Shown here in pieces: positions 1 to 8,028 of a stretch of DNA of 39,402 nt (position 1 is the stretch's first letter; each line of letters starts with the position of its first letter). The position numbers were made by a program, and so were the translations under genes. The stretch spans positions 1-39,402 of the forward strand of contig JAAVFI010000047.1 in NCBI GenBank assembly GCA_014800815.1, given 5' to 3'. The stretch is from Bacteroidales bacterium. GTDB taxonomy: Bacteria > Bacteroidota > Bacteroidia > Bacteroidales > Muribaculaceae. A model generated the notes under the pieces. That model was not told the DNA's origin. It made no database searches and saw only the letters and a program-made list of their open reading frames with translations.

Positions 1-95
1 CCCTCATGGCTAGTTACTAGGATAGGTCACCGTCTCTGTCTTTCTATTTAACAATTCAGGGAGGGAATGTTAACTCTGAATCACAGTGCAAAGGT

Positions 96-165
96 AAAAG
101 TTACTGGTTAATCGGTGTCCTAAAACGGACACCATACATATACTCAGATAGTTAGCTAATTACAC
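96..165 (-). repeat. Structured intergenic repeat, partial copy A0
   Basis: Read on the minus strand, this matches the left end of the plus-strand copy at 16970. It begins GTGTAATTAGCTAACTATC (147-165), then has a hairpin GGTGTCC/GGACACC (114-133), then GATTAACC and AGTAAC. The matching copy has GTGTAATTATCTAACTATC, a GGTGTCT/AGACACC hairpin, GATTAACT and CATAAC. Beyond position 96 toward position 1 the similarity fades, so the copy is eroded or truncated. It lies head-to-head with copy A1. Confidence 0.6.
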
Positions 166-345
166 ATGATTACTCCAGAGGATGTCGGAGGACATCGATT
201 ACCGCATAACCGTACATACTGGAGCCGAAAGGCATAGGGATGTGCCCGGATAGTCATACCCCTACGTTTGCGTCGTAGTACGCCGATTCATGGCTGTGTC
301 AACGGGCCGAGAGCGCAGGAGCATTTCCCCGCCCTCAACAACTAT
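166..345 (+). repeat. Structured intergenic repeat, copy A1
   Basis: Same order of parts as the copies at 16970 and 18367: hairpin GATGTC/GACATC (181-196), GATT, CATAAC (205-210), a long helix from GTACAT (212-217) with ATGTGC (240-245) enclosing GCC-GAAA-GGC (224-233), then CTACGTT, helix GCGT/ACGC (270-283) and the core CATGGCTGTGTCAACG. It ends in AGGAGCATTTCCCCGCC (317-333). No ORF fits across it. Its right end faces the stop codon of the convergent gene ending at 359. Confidence 0.7.
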
Positions 346-358
346 TCGTACAGTCTCC

Positions 359-943
359 TCATCCCTTCTCAATAAAATATCCGATAATCCAGCCCTCACT
401 CAGTTTCAGTCCTATTAATGGTCCTGCGATAAATAATATTAACGCGATAATCGCTGCAATTATACCGACTCGCTCCATTTTCTTCTGCCACGTAGCACTC
501 CTTTTCTTAAATTTCTTCAGATATTTATCACTCTTATTATCCTTATCAATAGCCCATTGTACATAGGCATACACTATATATAGTGAGGCAAAGGGCATAA
601 AAACAAACCTTAAAGCCTTGTCTCCAAACGTCCACATAATGATTCCTAATAGAATCCAACAGAAAAACCAAGGTACCGACATAGCTATTTGATAGATGCT
701 TTGCCATGCTCCACCCTCCGAAATGCCATCGGCAATACCATCCATTATCGGATTCATCATCTTCTGATTGTCGTCTATCTCCTGTAGCTTCTTCTTCGAG
801 AATATAAACCTCTTGAATATATATTTCAATGGATAGAATATCCAATCTATTGTTCGCCAGATAAACATACCCAATCTACGTTGAGCCAGACAAAGGCCAA
901 AGTATAGCTCATTCATCAAATATTCAAACCGCTCTGCATCCAT
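359..943 (-). CDS. Hypothetical membrane protein, first of a paralogous pair
   Basis: 194 aa, not recognised. An amphipathic N-terminal region (about 1-60) is followed by about three hydrophobic segments near residues 89-106, 112-130 and 158-180, with a charged stretch DKYLKKFKKRS at about 138-148 between the second and third. No signal peptide and no enzyme motif is visible. The gene is clearly more AT-rich than the sugar operon beyond it. It shares segment order and short motifs (FEY near the N-terminus; DKY...F...S...W...K before the last membrane segment) with the next gene upstream, so the two are probably distant paralogues in one transcription unit. Function unknown; a toxin, immunity or phage-defence role is conceivable but not shown. 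Confidence 0.6.
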   Translation of the reverse strand: MDAERFEYLMNELYFGLCLAQRRLGMFIWRTIDWIFYPLKYIFKRFIFSKKKLQEIDDNQKMMNPIMDGIADGISEGGAWQSIYQIAMSVPWFFCWILLGIIMWTFGDKALRFVFMPFASLYIVYAYVQWAIDKDNKSDKYLKKFKKRSATWQKKMERVGIIAAIIALILFIAGPLIGLKLSEGWIIGYFIEKG

Positions 944-989
944 AGTTAACTAATATACCGATTCAACTATTCCACCTATTTTGCATCAA

Positions 990-1538
990 TTATTGTATAA
1001 ATAGTTTCCACATGAGTAAAATGCCTATGGCAAATGCGCCTAAGGAGCCACCAAATATAAATAAGATTGTTCTCCATATCCATTTACGATGCCATTGTCT
1101 GCTCTCTTTAGAAAAAAGACCAAAATAGCGTCTATATTTGTCATGAGAATATACTGCTTTATAGGCTGGTATATAGCCTATAATAATTGGAAGCGCAATT
1201 AATATGTAGGTAAATGCATCCATATCCACCCCTCTGATTTTCCATGAAATTGCAACTAATATAAATGATAGAATTTCTGGATACCCGGAGTAAATATACC
1301 CGAATGAATCACTTGCGGAAGTCTCTATAACACCTTGTCTTGCAGATTTGATGACTCTATTTGTCTCAGCAATATGTATAGCTGCTTTTTCGCGAATATT
1401 ACTTGGTAAAAAGATCTTTGTGAATAACAATATACTATTATACAATATTACATCTATAAAACCAGAGAATTTACTTTCCAAAATCCCCATGCAGTAATGA
1501 ATTGCATTAAGACAATATTCGAACGATCCTTTTTTCAT
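990..1538 (-). CDS. Hypothetical membrane protein, second of a paralogous pair
   Basis: 182 aa from the chosen ATG at 1538 (begins MKKGSFEYCLNAIHYC). A GTG at 1607 would add 23 residues, but the ATG start lines up with the start of the neighbouring paralogue (MDAERFEYLMNELYFG). About four hydrophobic segments are visible, the last (TILFIFGGSLGAFAIGILL) near the C-terminus, preceded by DKYRRYFGLFSKESRQWHRK, which matches the charged motif of its partner. AT-rich. It lies 46 bases upstream of the partner on the same strand, consistent with an operon. Product unknown; no enzymatic motif seen. Confidence 0.55.
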   Translation of the reverse strand: MKKGSFEYCLNAIHYCMGILESKFSGFIDVILYNSILLFTKIFLPSNIREKAAIHIAETNRVIKSARQGVIETSASDSFGYIYSGYPEILSFILVAISWKIRGVDMDAFTYILIALPIIIGYIPAYKAVYSHDKYRRYFGLFSKESRQWHRKWIWRTILFIFGGSLGAFAIGILLMWKLFIQ

Positions 1539-1539
1539 A

Positions 1540-1652
1540 CTATTTACCATAAAAATAATCAACAGATAATCCGGTATTATTACTTCCAAGAATTCCACCG
1601 AGAGCACCCCCTACAAAAAGACAATCAGTAGTAGGCTTTTCACGGTCTTCAT
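1540..1652 (-). pseudogene. Possible small ORF interrupted at a T5 run
   Basis: An ATG at 1652 opens a hydrophobic, signal-like MKTVKSLLLIVFL and then meets TAG just after a run of five T (minus strand, 1615-1619). One extra T, or a -1 slip there, would join it to an open frame reading VGGALGGILGSNNTGLSVDY and ending in TAG at 1540-1542, just upstream of the ATG of the next gene. The intact form would be a protein of about 37 aa. It could be a frameshifted small gene, a slippage-controlled gene, or chance in AT-rich DNA. Confidence 0.25.
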
Positions 1653-1744
1653 ATTTTGATGGTTTATAAAATCGGAATAGTAAATTTTCTACAAAAATAA
1701 TAAAAATTTATATAGCCGGGAAATTCTCACATATTTTTGTTTCT

Positions 1745-1801
1745 CCGCCTCGCATGAAGGAACGTGTGCGGGTATATGTCTTGTGGCGGGGAAATGCTCC
1801 T
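1745..1801 (+). repeat. Fragment of the structured repeat (A5) plus inverted 17-mer
   Basis: The stretch GTGTGCGGGTATATGTC (1764-1780) resembles ATGTGCGGGGTATGTC of the copy at 16970. It is followed by GGCGGGGAAATGCTCCT (1785-1801), the exact reverse complement of AGGAGCATTTCCCCGCC at 317-333 in copy A1. The rest of 1608-1840 holds no other convincing gene. Confidence 0.45.
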
Positions 1802-1840
1802 ACGGCTTCCCACTGTTTTAGTCTATATCCCCCTCTAAAC

Positions 1841-1866
1841 AAAAAAAGCCCGGCAGCACGCCGGGC
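1841..1866 (-). terminator. Intrinsic terminator of the epimerase operon
   Basis: On the minus strand, perfect 7-bp stem GCCCGGC/GCCGGGC (1848-1866) with a 5-nt loop, followed directly by seven T (1841-1847). It lies 38 bases after the stop of the epimerase gene. Confidence 0.85.
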
Positions 1867-1903
1867 CAAATTACCTTTTAAACCTTAGAAACTGAATTTT
1901 TCT

Positions 1904-3094
1904 TTACTTGCTTTCCTGAGCAGCCTTGATTTCTTTCAGGGTTGTCCATACCTGATAGAGACCGCGGGGAACGTGGAAACAGCCTTTCCACTTACCGCCC
2001 TTGAGGGGAAGGAGTACTTCGCCGCGGCGGTTGAGGTAGCCGTACCATTCGGGGAATTCCTGATCCTTGAAGTGGCTCCAGGTGTAGTCCTGTACGCGGT
2101 TGAACCACTCGAGGCAGCGTTCGTCGCCTGTGAGGGCGTAGCCTTTTATCATCGAAATCATGGTCTCGATGTGTACCCACCAGAGCTTCTGGTCCCACTC
2201 GAGCTGCTGGGGAGGACATCCCTTGAGGTCCATGAAGTAGAATATACCGCCGAATTCTTTGTCCCAGCCGTATTCGAGCATCTTGAGGGCAGTTTCTTTT
2301 GCCATTTCGATGAGGTCGGGACGATTCATCTTCTTGCCGAGGTCCATGATGAACCACATAGCTTCGATAGCGTGTCCGGGGTTCATGTGACGGCCTTCGA
2401 AGCAGTCGCAGAGAGTACCGTCTTCGAGTACGTTCTCCATTACGAGGCCACCGAGTTCGGGACGGATAAATACGTCGCATACTTCGTGGAGGAAGTCGTC
2501 GGTGGTACGGGCGAAGGCGTTTTCGTCGAGGAGATGCTGAATCTCAAGAGAGAGATTGCAGAGAATCATCGGCAGAGCGAAGTTCTTGAGGTTGCGTGTG
2601 CCGGGGTGAAGCTTGTTCCACTTTGCCTTGGGGTTGTTGCGGCGCTCGAGTATGCGCTCCCAGGTGCGGAGAGCCACTTCTTCGTATTCTTTCTTGCCGG
2701 TAGCCTTAGCGAGCTGGCCGAAAGCCATGGTTGCGAAGGTGTAGGAGAAGATATTGTAAGGCTCTACGATAGGCTTGCCGTCGCGGGTAACGGAGAAATA
2801 CCAGTTGTACTCGCCGTCGTGTCCGTGCTCCATGAGGAAGCGGGCACCCTGCTCGGCAGCTGCGAGCCATTCGGGATTTTTCTCAACATTATTGTATAGC
2901 ATGGCGAGCATCCACACCTCGCGGCCCTGAAGCCAGATGAATTTGTCGGTGTCGAAAACATTGCCTTCTCGGTCGAGACAGGTAAAGTATCCCCCGAATT
3001 CGGCGTCCTGCGATTTTTCGAGCCAGAAAGGAATTACCGAGTCAAAGAGTTCGCTTCGGTACTGTTCGATGAGTTGATCTAAGTTGTCTATCAT
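1904..3094 (-). CDS. N-acylglucosamine 2-epimerase family protein
   Basis: 396 aa, the usual length of the AGE (renin-binding protein) family, an (alpha/alpha)6 barrel of cytoplasmic sugar epimerases. Diagnostic motifs are RHMNPGHAIEAMWF (about 235-248), KLWWVHIETM (303-312) and GGKWKGCFHVPR (366-377). The histidines in NPGH (H241) and FHVPR (H374) match the catalytic pair known in the family. The GCFHVPR ending is closer to GlcNAc/ManNAc 2-epimerases than to cellobiose epimerases, so interconversion of N-acetylglucosamine and N-acetylmannosamine is the best guess. It is the last gene of a four-gene minus-strand operon and has its own terminator. No sialic acid lyase lies nearby, so the real substrate is open. 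Confidence 0.88.
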   Translation of the reverse strand: MIDNLDQLIEQYRSELFDSVIPFWLEKSQDAEFGGYFTCLDREGNVFDTDKFIWLQGREVWMLAMLYNNVEKNPEWLAAAEQGARFLMEHGHDGEYNWYFSVTRDGKPIVEPYNIFSYTFATMAFGQLAKATGKKEYEEVALRTWERILERRNNPKAKWNKLHPGTRNLKNFALPMILCNLSLEIQHLLDENAFARTTDDFLHEVCDVFIRPELGGLVMENVLEDGTLCDCFEGRHMNPGHAIEAMWFIMDLGKKMNRPDLIEMAKETALKMLEYGWDKEFGGIFYFMDLKGCPPQQLEWDQKLWWVHIETMISMIKGYALTGDERCLEWFNRVQDYTWSHFKDQEFPEWYGYLNRRGEVLLPLKGGKWKGCFHVPRGLYQVWTTLKEIKAAQESK

Positions 3095-3137
3095 TGTGTA
3101 TATGGTAAATTTCGGAGTTTGAATCCTGTTTTAGATA

Positions 3138-4589
3138 TCAGAGTGAGTCTGCTTTTGCTGAGGTGGTGGCGGCCACAGCCTCGGGGTCTTCCCAGTATTT
3201 CTCGATTTCTTCGAGGGTGCGTCCGGTGGTCTCGGGCACGCAGCGCCACATGATGAGCATGTAGGGTACGCACATCACTGCGAAGAGCAGGAAGGTGCCT
3301 GCGCCGCCGAGGTTCTCAAGCAGCCAGGGAGTGAGCTGGCCTACGAGGTAGGTGCCGATCCACAGCGCGAGACCTGCTATCGACATGGCCAGAGCGCGTA
3401 TCTTGGTAGGATACATCTCGCTCAGCAGTACGAATACCACGGCGCATATCGAACCTGCACAGCAGAATATGTAGAAGAGGAAGAAGATGAGAAGCCATAT
3501 CGACGATATGCCTGCCGATGCGCCCCAGGTGAAGTATGCGGCAATGAGGAGGAGTGATACTATCATGCCCGACACACCCCAGTAGACGAGCTGCTTGCGG
3601 CCTGCCTTGTCGATGATGAACATTGCACCAATGGTGGTGAGAGTGTTCACGGCTCCGACCATTACCTGATAGAAGAGGGAGTCGCTGCCCGAGAGGCCTG
3701 CGTCCTCAAAAATCGTAGGACCGTAGTAGAGCACTGCGTTCACACCCATGAACTGGCCCAAAATGGCGATAGCGGTACCGATAAGCACTGCGCGGCGCAT
3801 GCGCGGACGCATGAGCAGGTGCAGGCTGTTGCCCTCGCCTTTGGTCGTTGCGAGCGATGCCTCTACAGCGGCTGCTTCGCCACGGGCTGCAGTCTCGCTC
3901 TTGAATACGCGCTTGAGCACCTCGCGGGCGCTTGTGCCGCGGTTATGGGCAAAGAGCCAGCGGGGACTTTCGGGGATGAAGAATATCACGATGAAGAACA
4001 TCAGCGCCGGGAGTGTCTCCATGCCGAGCATGCCTCGCCACGACTCCGATACGAGGATGCGGCTCCAGAGGCTGTCGTCGGCAGTAGGAGCTGCTTCGAT
4101 AGAGTAGTTGAGGAGTCCGAAGTTGACAAGGTACGCACCTAAGAAGCCCACGGTTACGGCAAGCTGATAGAGCGATACCAGACGGCCGCGATACTCGGCG
4201 GCGGCAAGTTCGGAGATGTAGAGGGGGCAGATGATAGAGGCAACGCCGATACCGGCACCGCCCACTATACGCCAGAGTACGAGCTCATTGAATGTACCGC
4301 AGAGCGCGCAGCCTATAGCCGAGGAGCTGAAGAGTACTGCCGATATCACCATGGCCCATTTACGGCCGAGGGCATCGCCGAGCACGCCGGCTACTGATAC
4401 GCCGGCAATGGAGCCGAGCAGGGCACAGCCCACATACCAGCCCTGGTTCATGGCCGAGAGGCTGAACTGCGATGCTACCTGGGAGATAGTACCCGAAATT
4501 ACGGCGGTGTCGTAGCCGAAGAGGAAGCCTCCGAGAGCGGCTACGAACGATATGAAGAAGAGGTATCCTAAGTTGATGTCCTGTTTCAT
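3138..4589 (-). CDS. MFS sugar transporter (sugar porter family)
   Basis: 483 aa, 12 predicted membrane segments, inner-membrane sugar:proton symporter type. Sugar-porter signatures are present: FLFGYDTAVISG in helix 1, GRKWA after helix 2, RGRLVSLYQLAVTVG, PESPRWLF before the central loop, GRKQL in the second half, PTKIRALAMSIAGLALWIG, and the C-terminal PETTGRTLEEIE. This places it with XylE/GalP-like porters rather than the NanT sialate group. It lies 43 bases upstream of the epimerase and 12 bases downstream of the DUF4434 gene, so it probably imports the sugar handled by this operon. Substrate cannot be told from sequence. Confidence 0.9.
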   Translation of the reverse strand: MKQDINLGYLFFISFVAALGGFLFGYDTAVISGTISQVASQFSLSAMNQGWYVGCALLGSIAGVSVAGVLGDALGRKWAMVISAVLFSSSAIGCALCGTFNELVLWRIVGGAGIGVASIICPLYISELAAAEYRGRLVSLYQLAVTVGFLGAYLVNFGLLNYSIEAAPTADDSLWSRILVSESWRGMLGMETLPALMFFIVIFFIPESPRWLFAHNRGTSAREVLKRVFKSETAARGEAAAVEASLATTKGEGNSLHLLMRPRMRRAVLIGTAIAILGQFMGVNAVLYYGPTIFEDAGLSGSDSLFYQVMVGAVNTLTTIGAMFIIDKAGRKQLVYWGVSGMIVSLLLIAAYFTWGASAGISSIWLLIFFLFYIFCCAGSICAVVFVLLSEMYPTKIRALAMSIAGLALWIGTYLVGQLTPWLLENLGGAGTFLLFAVMCVPYMLIMWRCVPETTGRTLEEIEKYWEDPEAVAATTSAKADSL

Positions 4590-4601
4590 TGCATGGTATT
4601 T

Positions 4602-5693
4602 TTATGATTCGGTAATGCCGAAGTAATCGCGGTATCGGTTGTAGAGGTGACCTGCCTGGGCGTAGGCCGACTGCGGGCTCATGAAGTGGCTGAACTCAAA
4701 GGTGATAGCCTTGTCGTAGCCTGCTCGCTTGGCGGCCTCGAGCTTGAGGCGGAGCTTTTCGAACTTGATAGGGAAGAACTTGATAGGCATATCGCGGTCG
4801 AACGACTCGGCGTTGGTCCAGCACTGCATGCCGTATTTGTCGGCCATGCGCTTGTTCACTTCAAAGAAAGCGTCGAGCTCGTCGTAGTCGATGTGTCCGT
4901 CCTGGAAGGCGCAGGCGTCGACCACGTCGTGTATGCCGTCGAATATCTCGCTCCATTCGCGTTCGTGTTCGGCCACGCTCACGGCGTCTTCCTTGGTGAG
5001 GGCGGCGCCTGCAGCGGCTACGGCTTTCTTGCCGTCGATCCACGGAGATATGAAGGTGGGGAGGCCGCCCGACACATCCTTGCACTGCTTGCCCATGGCG
5101 TGGAACGACTCGATAGCACCCTTGGTAGCGCGGCTTATCTCGCCGCTGATGTACCAGCCTCCGAAGCTCGGGTGGTGCTGACCGTAGTTTTCCCACACTT
5201 CGTCGATTACATATTTATTGTCTTCCACCTCCCAGCTCATGTCGCCGGTATCCCAGTAGCGGCCCGAGTCGTAGAGACCGAACCAGAACTTCATGCCGTA
5301 TTTATCGGCAAGACGGAGGTACATGTCGAGGAGGTCGATGTGCGGAGTATAGCACCCGCGCTTGGCGGTGAGATATTTCGAGGGATAGGTTATGAACTTG
5401 CGGTAGCCCGAGCGAATCATTATCACGGTGTCGATGCCCATAGCCTTCATGTGCGCGAAGTCGGCATCCCACTCTTTCTCGCCCCAGTTCTGGTGGGGAA
5501 TATCGTGAGAAATTTCGTCGAGGAAAGTACCGGTAATAGGGAGTCCGGCACCCTTGGGAGTCACTGTCGGACCCGTGTAGATGTCGGTGGGTGGAACGGA
5601 TACGGGCGCTTTGGCCGCGCTCATCACCTTGGGCAGGGCGAGCGCAGAAGCTCCGAGAGCAAGTTTTTTGAGGAAGCTGCGTCTGTTCTCCAT
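4602..5693 (-). CDS. Tat-exported DUF4434-type TIM-barrel protein
   Basis: 363 aa from the ATG at 5693; the open frame continues upstream, but this start gives a clean signal. N-terminus MENRRSFLKKLALGASALALP is a twin-arginine signal (RRSFLKK, then a hydrophobic stretch and Ala-rich region). The mature part starts with GTFLDEISHDIPHQNW and has alternating DTVIMIRSGY, KFWFGLYDSG, FGGWYISGEI, QCWTNAESF and ITFEFSHFMSP segments typical of a glycosidase-like beta/alpha barrel; I assign DUF4434 from the opening motif. Glu in YISGEI and in NAESF are candidate catalytic acids. Likely periplasmic or surface-attached and acting on the glycan served by the adjacent transporter. Enzymatic activity is not established. 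Confidence 0.7.
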   Translation of the reverse strand: MENRRSFLKKLALGASALALPKVMSAAKAPVSVPPTDIYTGPTVTPKGAGLPITGTFLDEISHDIPHQNWGEKEWDADFAHMKAMGIDTVIMIRSGYRKFITYPSKYLTAKRGCYTPHIDLLDMYLRLADKYGMKFWFGLYDSGRYWDTGDMSWEVEDNKYVIDEVWENYGQHHPSFGGWYISGEISRATKGAIESFHAMGKQCKDVSGGLPTFISPWIDGKKAVAAAGAALTKEDAVSVAEHEREWSEIFDGIHDVVDACAFQDGHIDYDELDAFFEVNKRMADKYGMQCWTNAESFDRDMPIKFFPIKFEKLRLKLEAAKRAGYDKAITFEFSHFMSPQSAYAQAGHLYNRYRDYFGITES

Positions 5694-5737
5694 GATAGTT
5701 GTTTTATAGTATGTAGAGGACCGGGAATTGATGCCGC

Positions 5738-6952
5738 CTACTGCAGCATGTCTTCGAACGCGCGGCTGCGGGCAATGACGCACGCACCGAGCACTCCTGC
5801 GTCGCTACCGAGTTGCGAGAGGCAGATCTTTGTTTCTTTATTTACGAGGTTGATAGAATAGCGGCGCATAGCCACGCGTATAGGCTGGAGCAGGTAGTCG
5901 CCTGTAGCTGCAAGCATACCGCCTATTATTACAGTATCGGGGTTGAAGATGTTGATCATGCCTGCGAGCCAGCGGCCGAGGTGCTGACCTACCTCTTCTA
6001 TAAGTTCGAGGCACAGAAGGTCTTCGTGAGCTACGGCGTCGAGTATGTCGTCGAGAGTCACATTGCCTTGTGCGCGGTATTTTTCAGCGATTATCGAGTT
6101 GGCGCCGGCGTCGAGGCGCTGGCAGAGCTTGCGGTGCAGGGCGCAGCCCGAGGCTTCGGTCTCGATGCAACCCTTTTTGCCGCAGCGGCATATCACCTCA
6201 TTGTCGTAGGTGACCATGTGGCCGAATTCGCCTGCGAAGCCTGAATTTCCGTAGAAAATCTTGCCGTCGAGTATCATGCCGAGGCCTATACCCCAGCTGA
6301 CATTTACGAAGAGCACGTTGCGCTCCTCGCGGTGCGAACCGCACACATATTCGCCGTAGGCCATTGCGCGCGTATCGTTGTCGATGCACACCTGCACACC
6401 TATTTTATTAGTGAGTACGTCGGAGAGAGGCTGCTCCTTGGTGTTGAAGTAGCTGTAGCTGTAGCCCGTACGCGGATTCACGCGTCCCGAGATATTCACG
6501 TTGAGGCTCATAATGGCACTTCTGGGCACGGGTACGGTGCTCAGGAAGTCGCTTATGAGTTCGCAGAGGCGGTCGAGGCTCTCGGGAGTATCTTCTTCTT
6601 TGAAGGGGATGTTGTCCGATTTTGTCACCACGCTTCCACAGAGGTCGAGCACAGCCATGCTCACGGTATTGTTCTTGATGTCTACGCCCCCGAAGTAGCA
6701 AGCTTTGGGGTTAAGACCATATAGAGCGGGGTGGCGTCCTCCGCTCATTTCGAGTTTTCCTTTTACCTTAATAATATCCAGAGCTGCCATTTCTTCCAGA
6801 AACTTATTTACGGTAGGTACGCTGAGGTTAAGTTTCTTGGCGAGATTGGCTATAGTATCATGGCCGTTGTTGAGGTAATGGAAGATGATACGCTTGGCCA
6901 TGAGAGCATTTTTGCTCCCTTTTTCAATACGGGTCATCAACGGCGTTTCCAT
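5738..6952 (-). CDS. ROK family transcriptional regulator
   Basis: 404 aa. An N-terminal winged helix-turn-helix (HDTIANLAKKLNLSVPTVNK, about 34-53) is followed by a ROK sugar-binding domain: FGGVDIKNNTVSMAVLD, IDNDTRAMAYGE, the ROK signature around VSWGIGLG and GFAGEFGHM, and the zinc-type motif CRCGKKGCIETEASG. The combination is that of a NagC/XylR-type repressor that senses a sugar. It is the first gene of the operon, 44 bases before the DUF4434 start, with a good promoter upstream, so autoregulation of the operon is likely. Start could also be the Met six codons in (MTRIEK). Confidence 0.9.
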   Translation of the reverse strand: METPLMTRIEKGSKNALMAKRIIFHYLNNGHDTIANLAKKLNLSVPTVNKFLEEMAALDIIKVKGKLEMSGGRHPALYGLNPKACYFGGVDIKNNTVSMAVLDLCGSVVTKSDNIPFKEEDTPESLDRLCELISDFLSTVPVPRSAIMSLNVNISGRVNPRTGYSYSYFNTKEQPLSDVLTNKIGVQVCIDNDTRAMAYGEYVCGSHREERNVLFVNVSWGIGLGMILDGKIFYGNSGFAGEFGHMVTYDNEVICRCGKKGCIETEASGCALHRKLCQRLDAGANSIIAEKYRAQGNVTLDDILDAVAHEDLLCLELIEEVGQHLGRWLAGMINIFNPDTVIIGGMLAATGDYLLQPIRVAMRRYSINLVNKETKICLSQLGSDAGVLGACVIARSRAFEDMLQ

Positions 6953-7004
6953 GTCGAGAGGTGTATGATTGGTTTAATAATTTGGTGTCACGGTTTATTC
7001 ACTG

Positions 7005-7036
7005 CAAAGTTAAAAAGAATACATGCAACCACCAAA
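7005..7036 (-). promoter_or_regulatory. Bacteroidota promoter of the ROK/sugar operon
   Basis: Minus strand: TTTG (7033-7036), 20-nt spacer, TAACTTTG (7005-7012), matching TTTG-N19/20-TAnnTTTG. It lies 52 bases upstream of the ROK start, leaving room for an operator in the leader. Confidence 0.75.
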
Positions 7037-7139
7037 CATTTCGACAAAAATTTGATAATGGTTTTCAACTTTTGCAAAAAGTTTAGTTTTAACCCCCGCC
7101 GCCACCCCTTTTTTGAGCCTTTTATGTGCCCCGGGACAC

Positions 7140-7176
7140 AAAAAAGCCGCCGGCGAAGTAGCTTTTTCGCCGGCGG
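7140..7176 (-). terminator. Intrinsic terminator of the rubrerythrin gene
   Basis: Minus strand stem CCGCCGGCGAA/TTCGCCGGCGG (7146-7176) with a short loop, followed by a run of T (7140-7145), 24 bases past the rubrerythrin stop. Confidence 0.88.
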
Positions 7177-7200
7177 TATCGTAAAAAATTTCCGTTAATC

Positions 7201-7785
7201 TTAGAAGTTGTCGGGGAAGCGCTCGAACCAGGCCTGATCGCGACCGCACACGGGGCAACGCTTGGGCGCAGCCTTGGCGGTGATAGTGAAACCGCACTGG
7301 CGGCAGTACCATTCGATAGGTTCTTCCGACTCGAACTCAGTGCCGCTTTCGAGGCGCTCGAGCAGACGGAGGTAGCGCTGTTCATGCATCTTTTCTACAC
7401 CAGCAATGAGTTTGTAGAGGTTTGCAATCTGGGGGAATCCTTCCTCCTGAGCAGTCTTGGCGAAGCTGTCGTAGAGGTCGCCCCACTCCTCGCGTTCGCC
7501 TGCGGCGGCTTCGGCAAGGTTGGTCTTGGTGTCGGCTACAACGCCGGCGGGATAAGCGGCTGTGATTTCTACAGTACCTCCTTCGAGGAAGCTGAAGAAC
7601 TGTTTTGCGTGGCTGAGTTCCTGTTCTGCAGTAGCGAGGAAGATAGCTGCAATCTGCTCATAGCCTTCTTCCTTAGCCTTCTGGGCAAAGAGGGTATAGC
7701 GTGAGCGAGCCTGGCTTTCGCCGGCAAAAGATGCGAGAAGATTGTGTTCGGTACGTGTACCTTTGATACTTTTTGTAGTAGCCAT
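7201..7785 (-). CDS. rbr: Rubrerythrin
   Basis: 194 aa, typical length. The N-terminal ferritin-like four-helix domain carries diiron motifs ([23 protein letters not shown] with ExxH, and a second [15 protein letters not shown] pair). The C-terminal rubredoxin-like domain has WYCRQCGF and [13 protein letters not shown], the four cysteines of an FeCys4 site. It reduces hydrogen peroxide in the cytoplasm of anaerobes. Single-gene unit: terminator right behind it, convergent with nothing, and a 243-base gap upstream facing a divergent gene. I saw no clear promoter consensus for it in that gap. Confidence 0.95.
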   Translation of the reverse strand: MATTKSIKGTRTEHNLLASFAGESQARSRYTLFAQKAKEEGYEQIAAIFLATAEQELSHAKQFFSFLEGGTVEITAAYPAGVVADTKTNLAEAAAGEREEWGDLYDSFAKTAQEEGFPQIANLYKLIAGVEKMHEQRYLRLLERLESGTEFESEEPIEWYCRQCGFTITAKAAPKRCPVCGRDQAWFERFPDNF

Positions 7786-7936
7786 ATTATTGTAGTTTTT
7801 TAGATTCAGTAATTAGGTATTTTGTGTCACTGCTTTTAAAACAAATAGGCGTGCCTTTTAGTTCTCGAAGAAAATAGCTTAGGCATGTGTGTGAGTGATT
7901 CTATGTATTAAATATTGTTAAACACTTTCGTAAAAC

Positions 7937-7967
7937 ATTGTTTCTCAAACGAAAATGTATAACTTTG
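7937..7967 (+). promoter_or_regulatory. Promoter of the outer-membrane protein gene
   Basis: ATTG (7937-7940, one mismatch to TTTG), 19-nt spacer, TAACTTTG (7960-7967). About 61 bases upstream of the start at 8029. Confidence 0.65.
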
Positions 7968-8028
7968 GCCAGTTCCTGCTATTTATCTGAATCTCGTATT
8001 GTTCCACCATAAAAAACCATTCTAAACT

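Noticed and set aside
166-345. Repeat copies as HEARO/omega RNA, group II intron pieces or IS200/IS605 ends
   Set aside because: No IscB/TnpB, HNH or reverse transcriptase gene lies next to any copy, and I could not place domain V or the known omega-RNA core sequences. Not excluded by search, only by eye.
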